This document shows, piece by piece, positions 1 through 10,132 of a stretch of DNA of 64,000 nt (position 1 is its first letter; the number at the start of each line of letters is the position of its first letter). Below the pieces are notes generated by a model. That model was not told the DNA's origin, searched no databases, and was given only the letters and a program-made list of their open reading frames with translations. The position numbers and the translations under genes are program-made. The DNA is from Pedobacter sp. WC2423 (GTDB taxonomy: Bacteria; Bacteroidota; Bacteroidia; Sphingobacteriales; Sphingobacteriaceae), in NCBI RefSeq assembly GCF_040822065.1, contig NZ_CP162005.1, positions 3,224,001 to 3,288,000 on the forward strand, given 5' to 3'.

Positions 1-1197
1 TAAATCATACCAGCGATGACCTTCTAAAGCTAATTCTCTTTCACGCTCTGCATAAATCTCCTTTAGCAGCTCTGTTTTCGCTAAAGCCTGAATTCTCGTT
101 TGCTCTGTCAGGAAATAAGCAGGCTTTAAACGCTTAGCCTTAAGTGCCAGTAAACTTTCCGTTGCCAGCGCAGTATTCCCGGTTTGTAAAGCTGCTTCGG
201 CCTGGATCAGATAGAGTTCTCCGTTACGGAAAGAAATCTTAGTTTCGTTTCCTGTTGTTTTCTGAGAAACGTAACCTTTGCTTGATTTACTGAAGTACAT
301 TGGAAAACGAAGATCATTCTCCTGATTATAAATATTAAGCAAATGTGATGAGATAAAGAAAGACTGCGCTACAGAAACCACTAATGTTTTCTCCATCGAC
401 AGGATATTCTCTTTAGCCTGATAATGATTGGGTAATTTACTACCCTCAACATTCAGGTCTTCCAACTGATTGTTGATTGCTAAAGCCTGCTGAGCAGCAG
501 CTAATGAATTGTTCCAGTCTCCTTTAAATTCATAAACTCTGGCTTTCAGCGCCAGTGCCGCACGCGTCGTAAAACGATAGTTCTTTCCAGCCTCGAAGGT
601 AGCTACATTTAATAATTTCTGACCTTCATTGATATCTTCAATCACCTGATTATAAACAGCCTCAATAGTAGCAGGAGCGTATTTTTGTTCCAGATCCATT
701 TTGATTGATAAAGGTATCCCACGATCAGTTCCAGCAGTAGCCGCCAGGTAAGGTTTCGCATATACATTCAGTAATTCAAAGTGGCTATACGCTCTTAATA
801 AGTAAGCCTCTCCTTTTAACTGATCTGTTTCTGCACTTTTACCTGCCTTCTCCTGCACTTCCGCAATCACTTCATTGGCATAAAATATAGTTTTATAAAA
901 TTCCAGGTATTGGAAAGAGGTTGTTACAGGATCCGGAGAAGCATCATTCCATTTAAAAAGATCACGATAAAATGCGATATCATTACCAGATTCATCGATA
1001 GCCAATTCATCTGTCCTTATAGCCAAAAGTGATTTATTAGTGGAGAATCCAGCATAGGCTGTATTCAGTAAATCCCTGAAATCATTTGCAGTTTTAGGGA
1101 CAACTTTTCCTACGGGTTCTATATCTAAATATTTTTTACAACTGCCCAGGGTGAGTAACACCAATAGCACAGCAGATAATTTTATAATTTTCTTCAT
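1..1197 (-). CDS. SusD/RagB-family outer-membrane lipoprotein, 3' end beyond window
   Basis: Surface lipoprotein that caps a SusC-type TonB-dependent channel and binds its ligand before import. I translated the minus strand from the ATG at 1197. The N-terminus is a lipoprotein signal ending in a TLGSC lipobox, followed by KKYLDIEP, a typical SusD start. The frame stays open to the window edge. The last visible residues contain the conserved C-terminal SusD pattern RERELALEGHRWYDL, so most of the protein is present. It begins 19 bases after the stop of the SusC gene at 1217-4576, so the two are almost certainly co-transcribed. The substrate is unknown: no glycoside hydrolase is adjacent, and the neighbouring enzyme is a metalloprotease, which hints at peptides rather than glycans (inference). 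Confidence 0.93.
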   Translation of the reverse strand, partial: MKKIIKLSAVLLVLLTLGSCKKYLDIEPVGKVVPKTANDFRDLLNTAYAGFSTNKSLLAIRTDELAIDESGNDIAFYRDLFKWNDASPDPVTTSFQYLEFYKTIFYANEVIAEVQEKAGKSAETDQLKGEAYLLRAYSHFELLNVYAKPYLAATAGTDRGIPLSIKMDLEQKYAPATIEAVYNQVIEDINEGQKLLNVATFEAGKNYRFTTRAALALKARVYEFKGDWNNSLAAAQQALAINNQLEDLNVEGSKLPNHYQAKENILSMEKTLVVSVAQSFFISSHLLNIYNQENDLRFPMYFSKSSKGYVSQKTTGNETKISFRNGELYLIQAEAALQTGNTALATESLLALKAKRLKPAYFLTEQTRIQALAKTELLKEIYAERERELALEGHRWYDL

Positions 1198-1216
1198 TTT
1201 GAATCTGTTTTTAAGT

Positions 1217-4200
1217 TTAAAATGTTGCATTCAAACCAACTGAAATACTTCTGGAAATAGGCTGAGCATAAATATTACCATAAGTTTCAGGATCAGTATA
1301 TCCTTTGTATCCTGTGCTCAATACGAATAAGTTTCTGCCTTCAACACTAAACCTCAATGCATTTGCTTTGATTTTCGATGAAATTCTTGCTGGTAAAGTA
1401 TAACCTAAACGGACACTGTTTACACGCAGATAGCTCATTCTTTTGGCGAAAATATCCAAAGATTTGTAAGAGTTTCCAGGATCTGTATTGTTATACCAGT
1501 TATAAGCCATCCAGCGGCTTCCATCACCAGTCGCACTATCAAAAATCTGCGGCTGATTGGTGTTTGTATTGGTAGGTGTCCATGCGTTTAGAATGTCTTT
1601 AGAGAAATTCATTCCACGGTCAACTGCTGCTGGATTATAAGCAGGCGTAACAGTCATGAGCTGACTGAGGTTAAAGATTGCTGATATAGACAGATCAATA
1701 TTTCCAAAACGGAAACGGTTAATCAAACCTCCTGTATATTTAGGATCTCTGTCACCTGCATAAGTAAATAGTCCCTGGTATTCTTTATTTGTTAAAGAAG
1801 AAGCGGTAGCGTTTCCAGGGAAGAAATCTGCATATGGATCATATAATTTATAGAAGTTTTCTACAGATACCACTTTACCGTCCTGGATGAATTGTGGAAT
1901 TCCATTAGCATCCAATCCTGCTGTTTTCAAAACGAATACAGCATTTACAGGATAACCTTCTCTTGATGGCGTGAATTGATTAGCTCTGGCCATCTCACGG
2001 GTAACTTTACTTTTATTATGAGCAATGTTAAAATCAGTCCACCATTGGAATCCTTTAGTGCTGATGTTTCTTGTCGAAATAGTCAGCTCTAATCCTTTAT
2101 TCTTAACCTGAGCAAAATTAGAGTTGGTAAATTCAAATCCATTCTCTAATGGTAAAGATTGTAAGCCGATCAGATCTTTACTGTTCCTGTTGTAATAATC
2201 AAAAGTAATCTGGAAAGCATTGTTAAATAAGCCCAGATCTACACCTGCATTAAAAGTTGTCGTTTTTTCCCAGCGAAGTTTATTATTTGGCGGACTTTCT
2301 ACGTTAATTGTTTCTTGTGTGCCACCAGGTAATATATCTGCACTACCATACCTGCCGACAATTTGCGGCGTAGTGTTTTTGTCAATATTCCCTTGTATAC
2401 CGTACGAAGTACGGAAACGCAGATTCGAGATCCATTTTGCTTTTTTTATAAAATCTTCCTCATTCGCATTCCATGCGCCCGAGATAGAGTAAATTGGCAG
2501 GTACCTGTATTTAGGATCTACACCGAATAAATCTGATCCATCGTAACGAATACTTCCGTAAGCCGTATATTTTCTATCATAAGTATAAGAAAGTGTACCA
2601 TAGAAAGAAGCATAAGCATTGCTCAGTTTTGACTTTCTGTAAGCACGATAAATTTCATCGTTTATCCTGTCTGAACTTGGGAATAGAATATTCTGATTAG
2701 TTAAAGTACGTTCATTATAACCGAAAGCTTTAGTAGCCAGGTCATCACTGTTATTTTTCCTGAATTCAGTACCCGCAAGTGCTTCAATTTCATGTTTCTC
2801 GCTAATTACTTTTTTGTATTCCAGCAAAGTTTTCCAGTTGTACTGAAAGAAAGAAGTCTGCTGGTTCTGCATAATTGCGCCGGCAGGCAAAAAGTATTCG
2901 TACTGTTTGGTTTTAGCGTTGTAATAACTTGTACCCTGTCTGAATTTACGCGTGAAATAAGATTCTTCACCTGCATATTTTTCAATACCTGTCTCTTCAA
3001 ATTGCAAGCCTAGTTCAGAATGGAATTTCAGGTCTTTAAAGATCTGATAATCCATATCAATAATACTCTTTACACTTTTATTTCCTAAAGTATAACGGGT
3101 GTTATTTCTTTCTTCAATGATGTTGAAAGGGACATAAATATCACCACGCAGGTTATTGGTACCGAAAATATCCCTGTCATAGGAATAACTTCCATCAGCA
3201 TTTCTAACCTGCTGGTATGGGTTGACATTCCTGGAATATCTTGCTGGATTCGTAAAGCCATCTATATCGGCAAGGTAATTTTTACGATCTGATTTGGAAC
3301 CGAAAATTGCAACGCCAAGTTTTAACTTCTGAGAGATATTAAAACCAGTCTTCAAAGTCATATTATATCTTTTCAGCCCTGTCCCTATGGTTGTTCCTTT
3401 TTCATCGTAATAGCCTCCTGAAAAATAATAATTGGCCTGGTCATTTCCACCAGAAAGACTTAAACTATATTGTTGGTTAATAGCAGTCTGGTAAAGTTCT
3501 TTACCCCAGTCTGTATTGTTTCCGCGCAGTGCATTAATTGCTTGCTGAGTAGCAGGGCTCAAAGCTGAAAAACCATTGGTTTGATAGTTTTCCAATTCTT
3601 TGCTCTGATTAAGAATTCTGGCTACCCCACCCTGACTGTTCCGGTAAAGAAGATCTGGTCTTGCTGCAAGTCCTAATTCAAAATCAACTTTTTCAGTTGA
3701 GTTCATCAGGTTCAGTTTATCCAGGTCCGGACGTTCTGAGATGAAAGTATTGGCATTAAAGTTTATTGATATTGGCCCTTTCTTTCCTTTCTTAGTGGTG
3801 ATCACAATAACTCCGTTTGCTGCTCTGGCTCCATAAATAGAGGTTGCTGCTGCATCCTTCAAAATTGTAATATCAGCAATATCATCAGGGTTTAAACCTG
3901 CGATTGGCAAGTTACGCAACTGGTCAATATTATCTTTATCTGTCAGGTTATTCGGCAAATTGGTTCCTTCTAGTGGAATTCCGTCCAGTACCCATAAAGG
4001 ATCTTGTCCGCCGTTCAATGAAACTGTACCACGGATACGGATTTTCGGTGCTCCCGACGGACCACCACCCAATGAAGTCACTGCTACACCGGCAATCTGA
4101 CCTTCCAGCATCTGATCGATTCCTGAAACACCAGACTGACGAACTTTGTCATAATCCAGCACAGTTGCTGCTGTGGTATTCTTACGTTTTGAAATGGCAG

Positions 4201-4576
4201 TATAACCGTTCACAACTACTTCGCCGAGGTTATTGTCATTACTTGCCATCGAAATGGTGATTTTAGTCTTATTGATAATATTTACCAATACTGAGCTATA
4301 CCCCATATAACTTACGCGAATGGCTGGTGTACCTTCAGGAACAGTTAATGTAAATTTACCCTCAGCGTTAGTTACAGTACCAATCGCTGTATTCTGGATT
4401 ACTCCTGTCACATTGGTCTGCTCCCCTATGGTGGATTTGTCCACATAAACAGATGCACCTGGTATTGGTAATCCTTCCGGATCCAAAACCTGTCCACTTA
4501 TAGTGGTTTGTTTCTGACTGTATCCTGAGAGACTGAGGCCAATCAGGAAGAGTATTAACAGTAGATTTTTAATCAT
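1217..4576 (-). CDS. SusC/RagA-family TonB-dependent outer-membrane transporter
   Basis: TonB-dependent channel that imports ligands handed over by its SusD partner. 1119 residues, the usual size. Visible parts in order: signal peptide (about 1-20), carboxypeptidase-D-like regulatory domain starting TISGQVLDPEGLPIPGASV, plug domain with the SusC signature (DYDKVRQSGVSGIDQMLEGQ, then RIRGTVSLNGGQDPLWVLDG, then TILKDAAATSIYGARAANGV), and a long beta-barrel ending in SVGLNATF. The regulatory domain has a Thr/Val/Asn-rich insertion near residues 48-66, where most homologues go directly from the STIG-like turn to GTVTNAEGKF. It lies 65 bases downstream of the metalloprotease gene and 19 bases upstream of susD on the same strand. 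Confidence 0.96.
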   Translation of the reverse strand: MIKNLLLILFLIGLSLSGYSQKQTTISGQVLDPEGLPIPGASVYVDKSTIGEQTNVTGVIQNTAIGTVTNAEGKFTLTVPEGTPAIRVSYMGYSSVLVNIINKTKITISMASNDNNLGEVVVNGYTAISKRKNTTAATVLDYDKVRQSGVSGIDQMLEGQIAGVAVTSLGGGPSGAPKIRIRGTVSLNGGQDPLWVLDGIPLEGTNLPNNLTDKDNIDQLRNLPIAGLNPDDIADITILKDAAATSIYGARAANGVIVITTKKGKKGPISINFNANTFISERPDLDKLNLMNSTEKVDFELGLAARPDLLYRNSQGGVARILNQSKELENYQTNGFSALSPATQQAINALRGNNTDWGKELYQTAINQQYSLSLSGGNDQANYYFSGGYYDEKGTTIGTGLKRYNMTLKTGFNISQKLKLGVAIFGSKSDRKNYLADIDGFTNPARYSRNVNPYQQVRNADGSYSYDRDIFGTNNLRGDIYVPFNIIEERNNTRYTLGNKSVKSIIDMDYQIFKDLKFHSELGLQFEETGIEKYAGEESYFTRKFRQGTSYYNAKTKQYEYFLPAGAIMQNQQTSFFQYNWKTLLEYKKVISEKHEIEALAGTEFRKNNSDDLATKAFGYNERTLTNQNILFPSSDRINDEIYRAYRKSKLSNAYASFYGTLSYTYDRKYTAYGSIRYDGSDLFGVDPKYRYLPIYSISGAWNANEEDFIKKAKWISNLRFRTSYGIQGNIDKNTTPQIVGRYGSADILPGGTQETINVESPPNNKLRWEKTTTFNAGVDLGLFNNAFQITFDYYNRNSKDLIGLQSLPLENGFEFTNSNFAQVKNKGLELTISTRNISTKGFQWWTDFNIAHNKSKVTREMARANQFTPSREGYPVNAVFVLKTAGLDANGIPQFIQDGKVVSVENFYKLYDPYADFFPGNATASSLTNKEYQGLFTYAGDRDPKYTGGLINRFRFGNIDLSISAIFNLSQLMTVTPAYNPAAVDRGMNFSKDILNAWTPTNTNTNQPQIFDSATGDGSRWMAYNWYNNTDPGNSYKSLDIFAKRMSYLRVNSVRLGYTLPARISSKIKANALRFSVEGRNLFVLSTGYKGYTDPETYGNIYAQPISRSISVGLNATF

Positions 4577-4641
4577 AGTTTGTTGTTTAGGTGTGTTTGA
4601 TAATAGTTAATTGTGGTGTGTTTATTTGTGTGTGTGTGCTT

Positions 4642-7329
4642 TTATTTCGTTTGCAGGCTCTGACGAATCCGGAGGATCAAATCCATGTAATGACCTTTAG
4701 TAGCCTCGTCACCTCTGTTTTTATGAGTTTCCAATAGGGTTAAGATTTGTAAAAGTTCTCCTCTTTTGGCTGCTGCAACTTCCGAAGTACGGCTCATTGC
4801 AGAAACATAGATATTTCTCAGGTTTGCCGAAGGGTTGATCCCATTTTTCATGGCATAGTTCAAATCAGCATCATCTTTATTTAAACCTAAATCACAAGTT
4901 TGTGGTAAGTTATTCAAGCTGGTCTGGAACAGAGATTTTTTAGTAATCTTTTCCAGCATCTTATCAGTACTCACCAATAAAACATCTACATAATTTTGCT
5001 GTAACATGCGGTCTGTAATAGACAATGTTTTGCCTTTCAGCGTCTGCGCAAAAATTGCAGGACGGATATCTTTAAATAATTCACCTACAGTAAATACGTT
5101 TTCCTTGCCAAACTGGACTTCCATCTCCAGCATTCTCAACAGACGGTCCTCGCCCAATAAACTGTAAAGCAGACCGTACTGATATTCACGTCTCAGGTTT
5201 AATGGTGCATATTCCATCGGGCCTATCGGAGTATCTTTTACAGGGAAGGTTTTTTTAAGTAACTCTTTGTTGAACAACCATTCCGGCATAGTAAATACCT
5301 GCTCTTTAAAATATTCCAATGCGCCCTTCTGAATCTTAACGGGCACTGGTGTATAAGCATCTTTACCGTCTCCGCTAACCGGGTTTTCTAAATAATAACC
5401 TCCAATGTTCGCAGTTACATGCTCTGCATAGGTTTGCCATTGCCAGATTGCAGCCAGGTAGAGTTTACCTGCCTGGTAATAGTTATCACCTTCTGGTGCA
5501 GACCAGGTTAAGATTTGCGGGATCATACGTTTTAAATTCGCCAGTCCGTAACGGCTTGCTTTTACAGCATCATCACCAAGATCTTCAGATTGTGCTCTTG
5601 GATCCACGATGTTTTTCGCTTGCTGCTGTTCTCCATAATGGTACAAAGGATCATTTGCATGTACTTTAATCCATTCTTTAAGGATTGGCAATTCCTGATG
5701 CGGGTCATCTACCGGTAACCAGCGGTACCCCCATGCAATAGCATATTTATCATAAATACCGATTTGCGGGGTGATATTAGTAACTTTATCTTCTGGTTGT
5801 GCTACATAATTAAAACGTGCATAATCCATAATCGAAGAAGCTGTTCCGCCCATACGATTGGTAAAAGCCGGGGAACGTAAAGAGTCAACCGGGAAGGATG
5901 CCGAAGAAGACATATTGTGTTTCAGCCCTAAAGTATGGCCAATTTCATGAGAAGAAACGAAACGGATTGCATGTCCCATTCTTTGGTCAGACACGTCATT
6001 ATTTCTTACTTCAGGATCAATAATCCCGGTTTGCACACGCATCCAGTATTGAACTGAAGTCATTACATTATGCCACCAGATCACATCAGATTCCAGAATT
6101 TCTCCTGATCGTGGATCTACCACAGCCGGGCCCATTGCATTTGATTTGGGCGAAGCGGCATAAGTAATTTCTGAGTAGCGTACATCGTCCCCATCGTAAT
6201 CTGTGGTATCTGTAACTTCACGTGCCTGAATTGCATTTTTGAAACCAGCTTGTTCAAAGGCTTTCTGCCAGTCATATACGCCGGCAATAATTTCCTTTCT
6301 CCATTTTGGCGGAGTTGCAGGGTCTATATAAAAGATGATCGGTTTAACTGGCTCTACCAATTCACCTTTAAGATATCTTGCACGGTCTTCTGGCTTAGGT
6401 TCCATTCTCCATCGGGTAACCAGTTCTCTGGTTTCCAGTTTATGCTGTGCATCTGAAAAATACCATCTTGGCGTGCTGAAGAAACCAACTCTGTTATCTG
6501 CAAAACGAGGTTTCATTGGTTTTTCAGGCAATAAAAGAATATTCGTGGTTACTGTAATACTAATAGGCACACTGATTCCTGCATCCGTTACCCTGGTACT
6601 CATCAATGCACGAACGACAATATTCTGAGGGAAACTTTTAATCTTTTCAATAGCCGACAGAGAAGTTTTAGGGGTAGCTCCCAGTCCCATATCATTGAAC
6701 ACATCATTGAAACTTTTCTCTGTTCCGTCAAAAACCTTGTTCATTTTCACAACAACTGCCGAGGAATCAGGGGAATATGCTTCAATTTTAAATGATTCGA
6801 TTACAGAACCAGTAAAGTTATCTTTCACTGACCGGGTGATCGCATCGCCCGCAGGAGATTCTACCTGTGGCACAATCACCTTAACCCATACTGTTTTTGC
6901 TGCTTTATTTCTGGAGAAACGAATGACTTTGTTATCGAAGTTCATTCCTTTATTAACTCCCGATTCATTAAGTGACAGGGGTACTGATGATATTTTATTG
7001 ACTACTAAAAAGTCCTTTTCCATCAGGTTCAAAGGGATTTCAAAGTAATAATCGTTCTCCACCTGGTGTACTTTAAATATACCTTTTAGTGTAGTTGCCT
7101 TCTTTAATAATTCGGTATAACTTTTCTCTTCCTTTTTACTGGTGCTATCTGCTTTCTTTTTAAGTGTATCTGTAACTGCTTTTTTACCAGTAATCTTACC
7201 TTTATGTACAGGTAATTTCTTCGGTTGCACTGGTAGTTTATTAGGTATCTGGGTAAAACCGTTTACGTTGCATAAGAATAAAAAGAGCGCCGTAAAAGAC
7301 AATTTCAAAAGTTTTTTAGTCAAAATCAT
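4642..7329 (-). CDS. zinc-dependent metalloprotease, DUF5117/DUF5118/DUF4953 type
   Basis: Predicted exported metzincin-like protease of 895 residues. The N-terminus (about 1-27) is a signal peptide. A Lys/Thr-rich segment follows, then the DUF5118/DUF5117-type region. The zinc site HEIGHTLGLKHN (about residues 460-471) has the HExxHxxGxxH metzincin pattern, and a Met-turn (SIMDYARFNY) lies about 40 residues further on. The family occurs widely in Bacteroidota, often beside SusC/SusD pairs, as here. The gene is 65 bases upstream of susC and 79 bases downstream of a histidine kinase gene. A role in making peptides for the SusCD importer is inference from position. The exact substrate is unknown. 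Confidence 0.9.
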   Translation of the reverse strand: MILTKKLLKLSFTALFLFLCNVNGFTQIPNKLPVQPKKLPVHKGKITGKKAVTDTLKKKADSTSKKEEKSYTELLKKATTLKGIFKVHQVENDYYFEIPLNLMEKDFLVVNKISSVPLSLNESGVNKGMNFDNKVIRFSRNKAAKTVWVKVIVPQVESPAGDAITRSVKDNFTGSVIESFKIEAYSPDSSAVVVKMNKVFDGTEKSFNDVFNDMGLGATPKTSLSAIEKIKSFPQNIVVRALMSTRVTDAGISVPISITVTTNILLLPEKPMKPRFADNRVGFFSTPRWYFSDAQHKLETRELVTRWRMEPKPEDRARYLKGELVEPVKPIIFYIDPATPPKWRKEIIAGVYDWQKAFEQAGFKNAIQAREVTDTTDYDGDDVRYSEITYAASPKSNAMGPAVVDPRSGEILESDVIWWHNVMTSVQYWMRVQTGIIDPEVRNNDVSDQRMGHAIRFVSSHEIGHTLGLKHNMSSSASFPVDSLRSPAFTNRMGGTASSIMDYARFNYVAQPEDKVTNITPQIGIYDKYAIAWGYRWLPVDDPHQELPILKEWIKVHANDPLYHYGEQQQAKNIVDPRAQSEDLGDDAVKASRYGLANLKRMIPQILTWSAPEGDNYYQAGKLYLAAIWQWQTYAEHVTANIGGYYLENPVSGDGKDAYTPVPVKIQKGALEYFKEQVFTMPEWLFNKELLKKTFPVKDTPIGPMEYAPLNLRREYQYGLLYSLLGEDRLLRMLEMEVQFGKENVFTVGELFKDIRPAIFAQTLKGKTLSITDRMLQQNYVDVLLVSTDKMLEKITKKSLFQTSLNNLPQTCDLGLNKDDADLNYAMKNGINPSANLRNIYVSAMSRTSEVAAAKRGELLQILTLLETHKNRGDEATKGHYMDLILRIRQSLQTK

Positions 7330-7408
7330 GCTACAAAATCCCCCATAGTTGGGAGATTATGAAATTATTAAAAGTGAAAGTCCTGTTATGTGAAGTGAAA
7401 GCGCAGTT

Positions 7409-8986
7409 TTAAGGAGTGAAAGGTTTTTTAATCAGTGGCAAAAAGCATTGATATGTCCCATTTTCAATTCCATAGCTCAGTTTAAAGTCTCCAAAGTGTG
7501 CATAAATACCTTGCAGATATTTTAATCCCTGTTTCCCGGAATCTTTCACATCAGTGCGTAATTGTAAGTTGTTGGTGACCACGATACCTTCTCCTTTACT
7601 CCTGATACTGATATGCAGCGGCTGAAGTTTAGCTACTATATTATGTTTTACAGCATTCTCGACTAAAGTCTGTACACTCATAAATGGAATATAAGCAGAA
7701 GAGTGTTGAGGATCAATGTCTATTTCCAGGAATGCCAGTGCTTCACCGAAACGTATTTTTAACAGGAAAAAGTATTCACTGGCAAAACGTACTTCTCTGG
7801 AAACTTCTTCCAATCCATTTGGTGTAGGATCTAAAACATACCGGTATACTCTGGAAAGCTTAACGACAAATGCTTTAGCCAGATCGGGTTGTTCTTCAAT
7901 TAAACCATTCAGCGAGCTCAGGGAATTAAACAGGAAATGCGGATCGAGTTTTTCTTTAAGTTTATCGAGTTGCAGGATTGCATTCTCTTTTTCCTGCTGT
8001 GCGGCCAGTATTTCTGCCTGCTGCCTCAGCATGAACTGTTTCTGCCATTTGGCTTGTGACCATTCAATTAAAACCAGGATAATTAAAGTGGCAGCGATCA
8101 GCATCAGAAACACATACTTTTCGATGGCCTTTACATCTTCGTCTATCACAAAAACAGGTGTTTCCAGTACCATCGTCCATTTCATCCGGCTAAGGCCAAA
8201 TGGGGTATAAAAACGAAATACAGGTATCCCCAGGTAAGAAGAAGTGGCAATTTCATAAAAACTTACGCTATCTGGAAGCTTCTCCAGCCGGGCTGTTTTG
8301 ATCCCGCCAGGCATTTGTTTCCCAATCTGTTTCTCATCCGGACTCAGTACATAATCGCCCCGTTCATCAACAATATAAATAGCTGCACGACTTTTACTAT
8401 CTACACCCCATAAATAACGTTGTAATTCTTTGAAATTAATATCCAATCCTAAAATAAGCGTAGAGGAATCAGCAAGGCGATGCCGGGTAGCCAGCAGGCC
8501 ATGAATAGAATCTTGTACATTGATAATAGTTCCTATTCTGGTGATGGTATCTTTTGAAAGCAGTTGATTACGAATCCATTTCTTCTGATAGGCTGGTATC
8601 TCACCATGCTGATCATGAGTTCCCTTTTCACTAATTGTCCTGTAAACAGTATCCTGACCGTTGACGATAGCATACCAGCCATGTTTTATTTTAGAATGGC
8701 TCAGCAGTAGTGCATTGACCAGCTTTGCTCCTTTCAGGAAATCACCGGCAGATTTGAATTGTGGGATGATGAGTTCAGTATTGTTCAATCCTCCGATAAA
8801 ACCTCTGAACTCATTATTGATAACATTGGATTTCAGCTGATAAATACTGGTTGCCATATCCATGCTGATCCGTTCTGTGCGCTTATTGAATTTACTGGTT
8901 ATAAAAAAACCAATCCCACTAAAACACAGTAAGATAAATACTCCGATTGCGATAAAGTACCTGGAGTTATATACCGAAGTTTTCAT
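7409..8986 (-). CDS. LytS-type sensor histidine kinase with extracytoplasmic PDC/Cache-like sensor
   Basis: Membrane sensor kinase. One N-terminal membrane helix, an extracytoplasmic region of about 260 residues resembling a Cache/PDC sensor (it contains AAIYIVDERGDYVLSPDEKQ), a second helix about 290 residues from the start, a coiled-coil linker, then the His_kinase (PF06580) motif LDPHFLFNSLSSLNGL with its phospho-acceptor His near residue 350. The C-terminal ATPase part has VQTLVENAVKHNI and KQGLKYLQGIYAHFG. I chose the ATG at 8986 because it places the helix normally; another in-frame ATG lies at 9004. These kinases usually signal to LytTR regulators, but none is in this window. It may share transcription with the metalloprotease and susCD genes downstream. 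Confidence 0.9.
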   Translation of the reverse strand: MKTSVYNSRYFIAIGVFILLCFSGIGFFITSKFNKRTERISMDMATSIYQLKSNVINNEFRGFIGGLNNTELIIPQFKSAGDFLKGAKLVNALLLSHSKIKHGWYAIVNGQDTVYRTISEKGTHDQHGEIPAYQKKWIRNQLLSKDTITRIGTIINVQDSIHGLLATRHRLADSSTLILGLDINFKELQRYLWGVDSKSRAAIYIVDERGDYVLSPDEKQIGKQMPGGIKTARLEKLPDSVSFYEIATSSYLGIPVFRFYTPFGLSRMKWTMVLETPVFVIDEDVKAIEKYVFLMLIAATLIILVLIEWSQAKWQKQFMLRQQAEILAAQQEKENAILQLDKLKEKLDPHFLFNSLSSLNGLIEEQPDLAKAFVVKLSRVYRYVLDPTPNGLEEVSREVRFASEYFFLLKIRFGEALAFLEIDIDPQHSSAYIPFMSVQTLVENAVKHNIVAKLQPLHISIRSKGEGIVVTNNLQLRTDVKDSGKQGLKYLQGIYAHFGDFKLSYGIENGTYQCFLPLIKKPFTP

Positions 8987-9021
8987 TCCGGCAAATATAG
9001 TCAAAATGCCTAAAACCTATT

Positions 9022-9459
9022 TTACAGGTCTGAGTTCCATCTTGGCATCCGCTGAAAGAGCTGATAATGTTTTTCAAATAGTATATTTTCCACTTTTCCG
9101 GGACTATCGGTATACTTTTCATTATAAGTTACATACCAATAAACGTCCAGCGCTTCAATGTTTTCTTTTTCCATTTGAGCGGGCCAGGATATTGCTCTGG
9201 GTATATCAGTAAACTGCATGCCGTTGATCAGCTGATCTTTTAGTCCTCCGGCCCCTGTACTTTCAATAGTGCTTAATTCTTTTTTAGTCACCTCACCTGT
9301 CCCTCCAATAAATACAAGCTCTACTTTTCCATTTTTCAGGGCATAAGTAAGGAATATCCCTAATTGCTTTTCAGGTGCGTTACAAACATCCTGTAATTTA
9401 TCTTCTGGCATCAAAAAGAAATGTCCATTCTTTTTATACTTATTCAATTCGTTAAACAT
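9022..9459 (-). CDS. small GIY-YIG-like protein of unknown function
   Basis: 145-residue cytosolic protein without signal peptide or membrane helix. The order 'GIFLTYALKNGKVELVFIGGTG ... GLKDQLINGM ... ENIEALDVYWYVTYN' resembles a Bacteroidota family with a GIY-YIG-like core in which GVY...YIG is followed by KFKDQLLRG. Here the motif is degenerate (GIF...FIG), so nuclease activity is doubtful. The ORF ends 17 bases before the outermost possible start of the histidine kinase gene on the same strand, so the two may form an operon. The family assignment rests on recalled sequence similarity only; the function is unknown. Confidence 0.65.
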   Translation of the reverse strand: MFNELNKYKKNGHFFLMPEDKLQDVCNAPEKQLGIFLTYALKNGKVELVFIGGTGEVTKKELSTIESTGAGGLKDQLINGMQFTDIPRAISWPAQMEKENIEALDVYWYVTYNEKYTDSPGKVENILFEKHYQLFQRMPRWNSDL

Positions 9460-9596
9460 ATGCTGATTGTTTCAAATATTAGTTAATAACTTATAAATCA
9501 ATATTCTCCACGGTAGAATATAAATATATTAAAAACCAACTAATAACAGGATCATGAATAGCTTTTATTTCAATAAATGCACTGGTTAATTTGTCC

Positions 9597-9647
9597 AAAT
9601 GAAAAGGCGGCAAGGATTAATTTTTAATCCTTGCCGCCTTTTCATTT
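9597..9647. terminator. long bidirectional terminator hairpin
   Basis: A perfect 24-bp inverted repeat (9597-9620 and 9624-9647) with a 3-base loop. The stem has a GC-rich middle and A/T-rich ends, so it reads as an intrinsic terminator on both strands. It directly follows the secreted-protein gene at 9661-10065 (minus strand), whose stop lies 13 bases away. Confidence 0.85.
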
Positions 9648-9660
9648 TATAGCCTGTTGA

Positions 9661-10065
9661 TCAATTCACACAATTCGTTAAGCTAATACGTTCTCTTCCT
9701 TTTATTACACCAGTACTGGTAACTACAGTTAACTCAACCCATAGGGTATGCGGTGGAACTTCAACGCTCCATGAGCTGTACTCAGTAAGCTCAACATTCC
9801 CCTGGGCCGTACGGGCTACCCATTTTCTAGTTGATGCACCAGCTATCGGATTTGCGTATAAAATGAATAAGTCATTATAATCACAGAGTACATAGGGCTT
9901 AAATGTGACACCCGTCTGAACATTCCCTGACCGCCAAATTCCGGTGACAGCCTCAGTTTTGGTTATCTTTGAGGAATTAAATCGTGCTGCCTGTGCTTTC
10001 TGATCACCACTTTTAAAGGAACAGAAAAATAGCAACAGGAATAAATAACAAATACTTTTTTTCAT
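9661..10065 (-). CDS. small secreted protein of unknown function
   Basis: 134 residues with an N-terminal signal sequence (MKKSICYLFLLLFFCSF) and an otherwise hydrophilic, beta-rich mature part containing GIWRSGNVQTGVTF and WSVEVPPHTLWVELTVVTS. The cysteine in FFCSFKSG is not a good lipobox, so secretion to the periplasm or outside is more likely than lipidation. I do not recognise the family. The gene stands alone between a strong terminator on its 3' side and a divergently transcribed hydrolase gene on its 5' side, 67 bases away. Confidence 0.7.
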   Translation of the reverse strand: MKKSICYLFLLLFFCSFKSGDQKAQAARFNSSKITKTEAVTGIWRSGNVQTGVTFKPYVLCDYNDLFILYANPIAGASTRKWVARTAQGNVELTEYSSWSVEVPPHTLWVELTVVTSTGVIKGRERISLTNCVN

Positions 10066-10132
10066 AACAGTCTTATTTTTAATCAGTTAATTTAACATTA
10101 TTATTTCACAAAGAAAAATAAATAAGCTTCAG

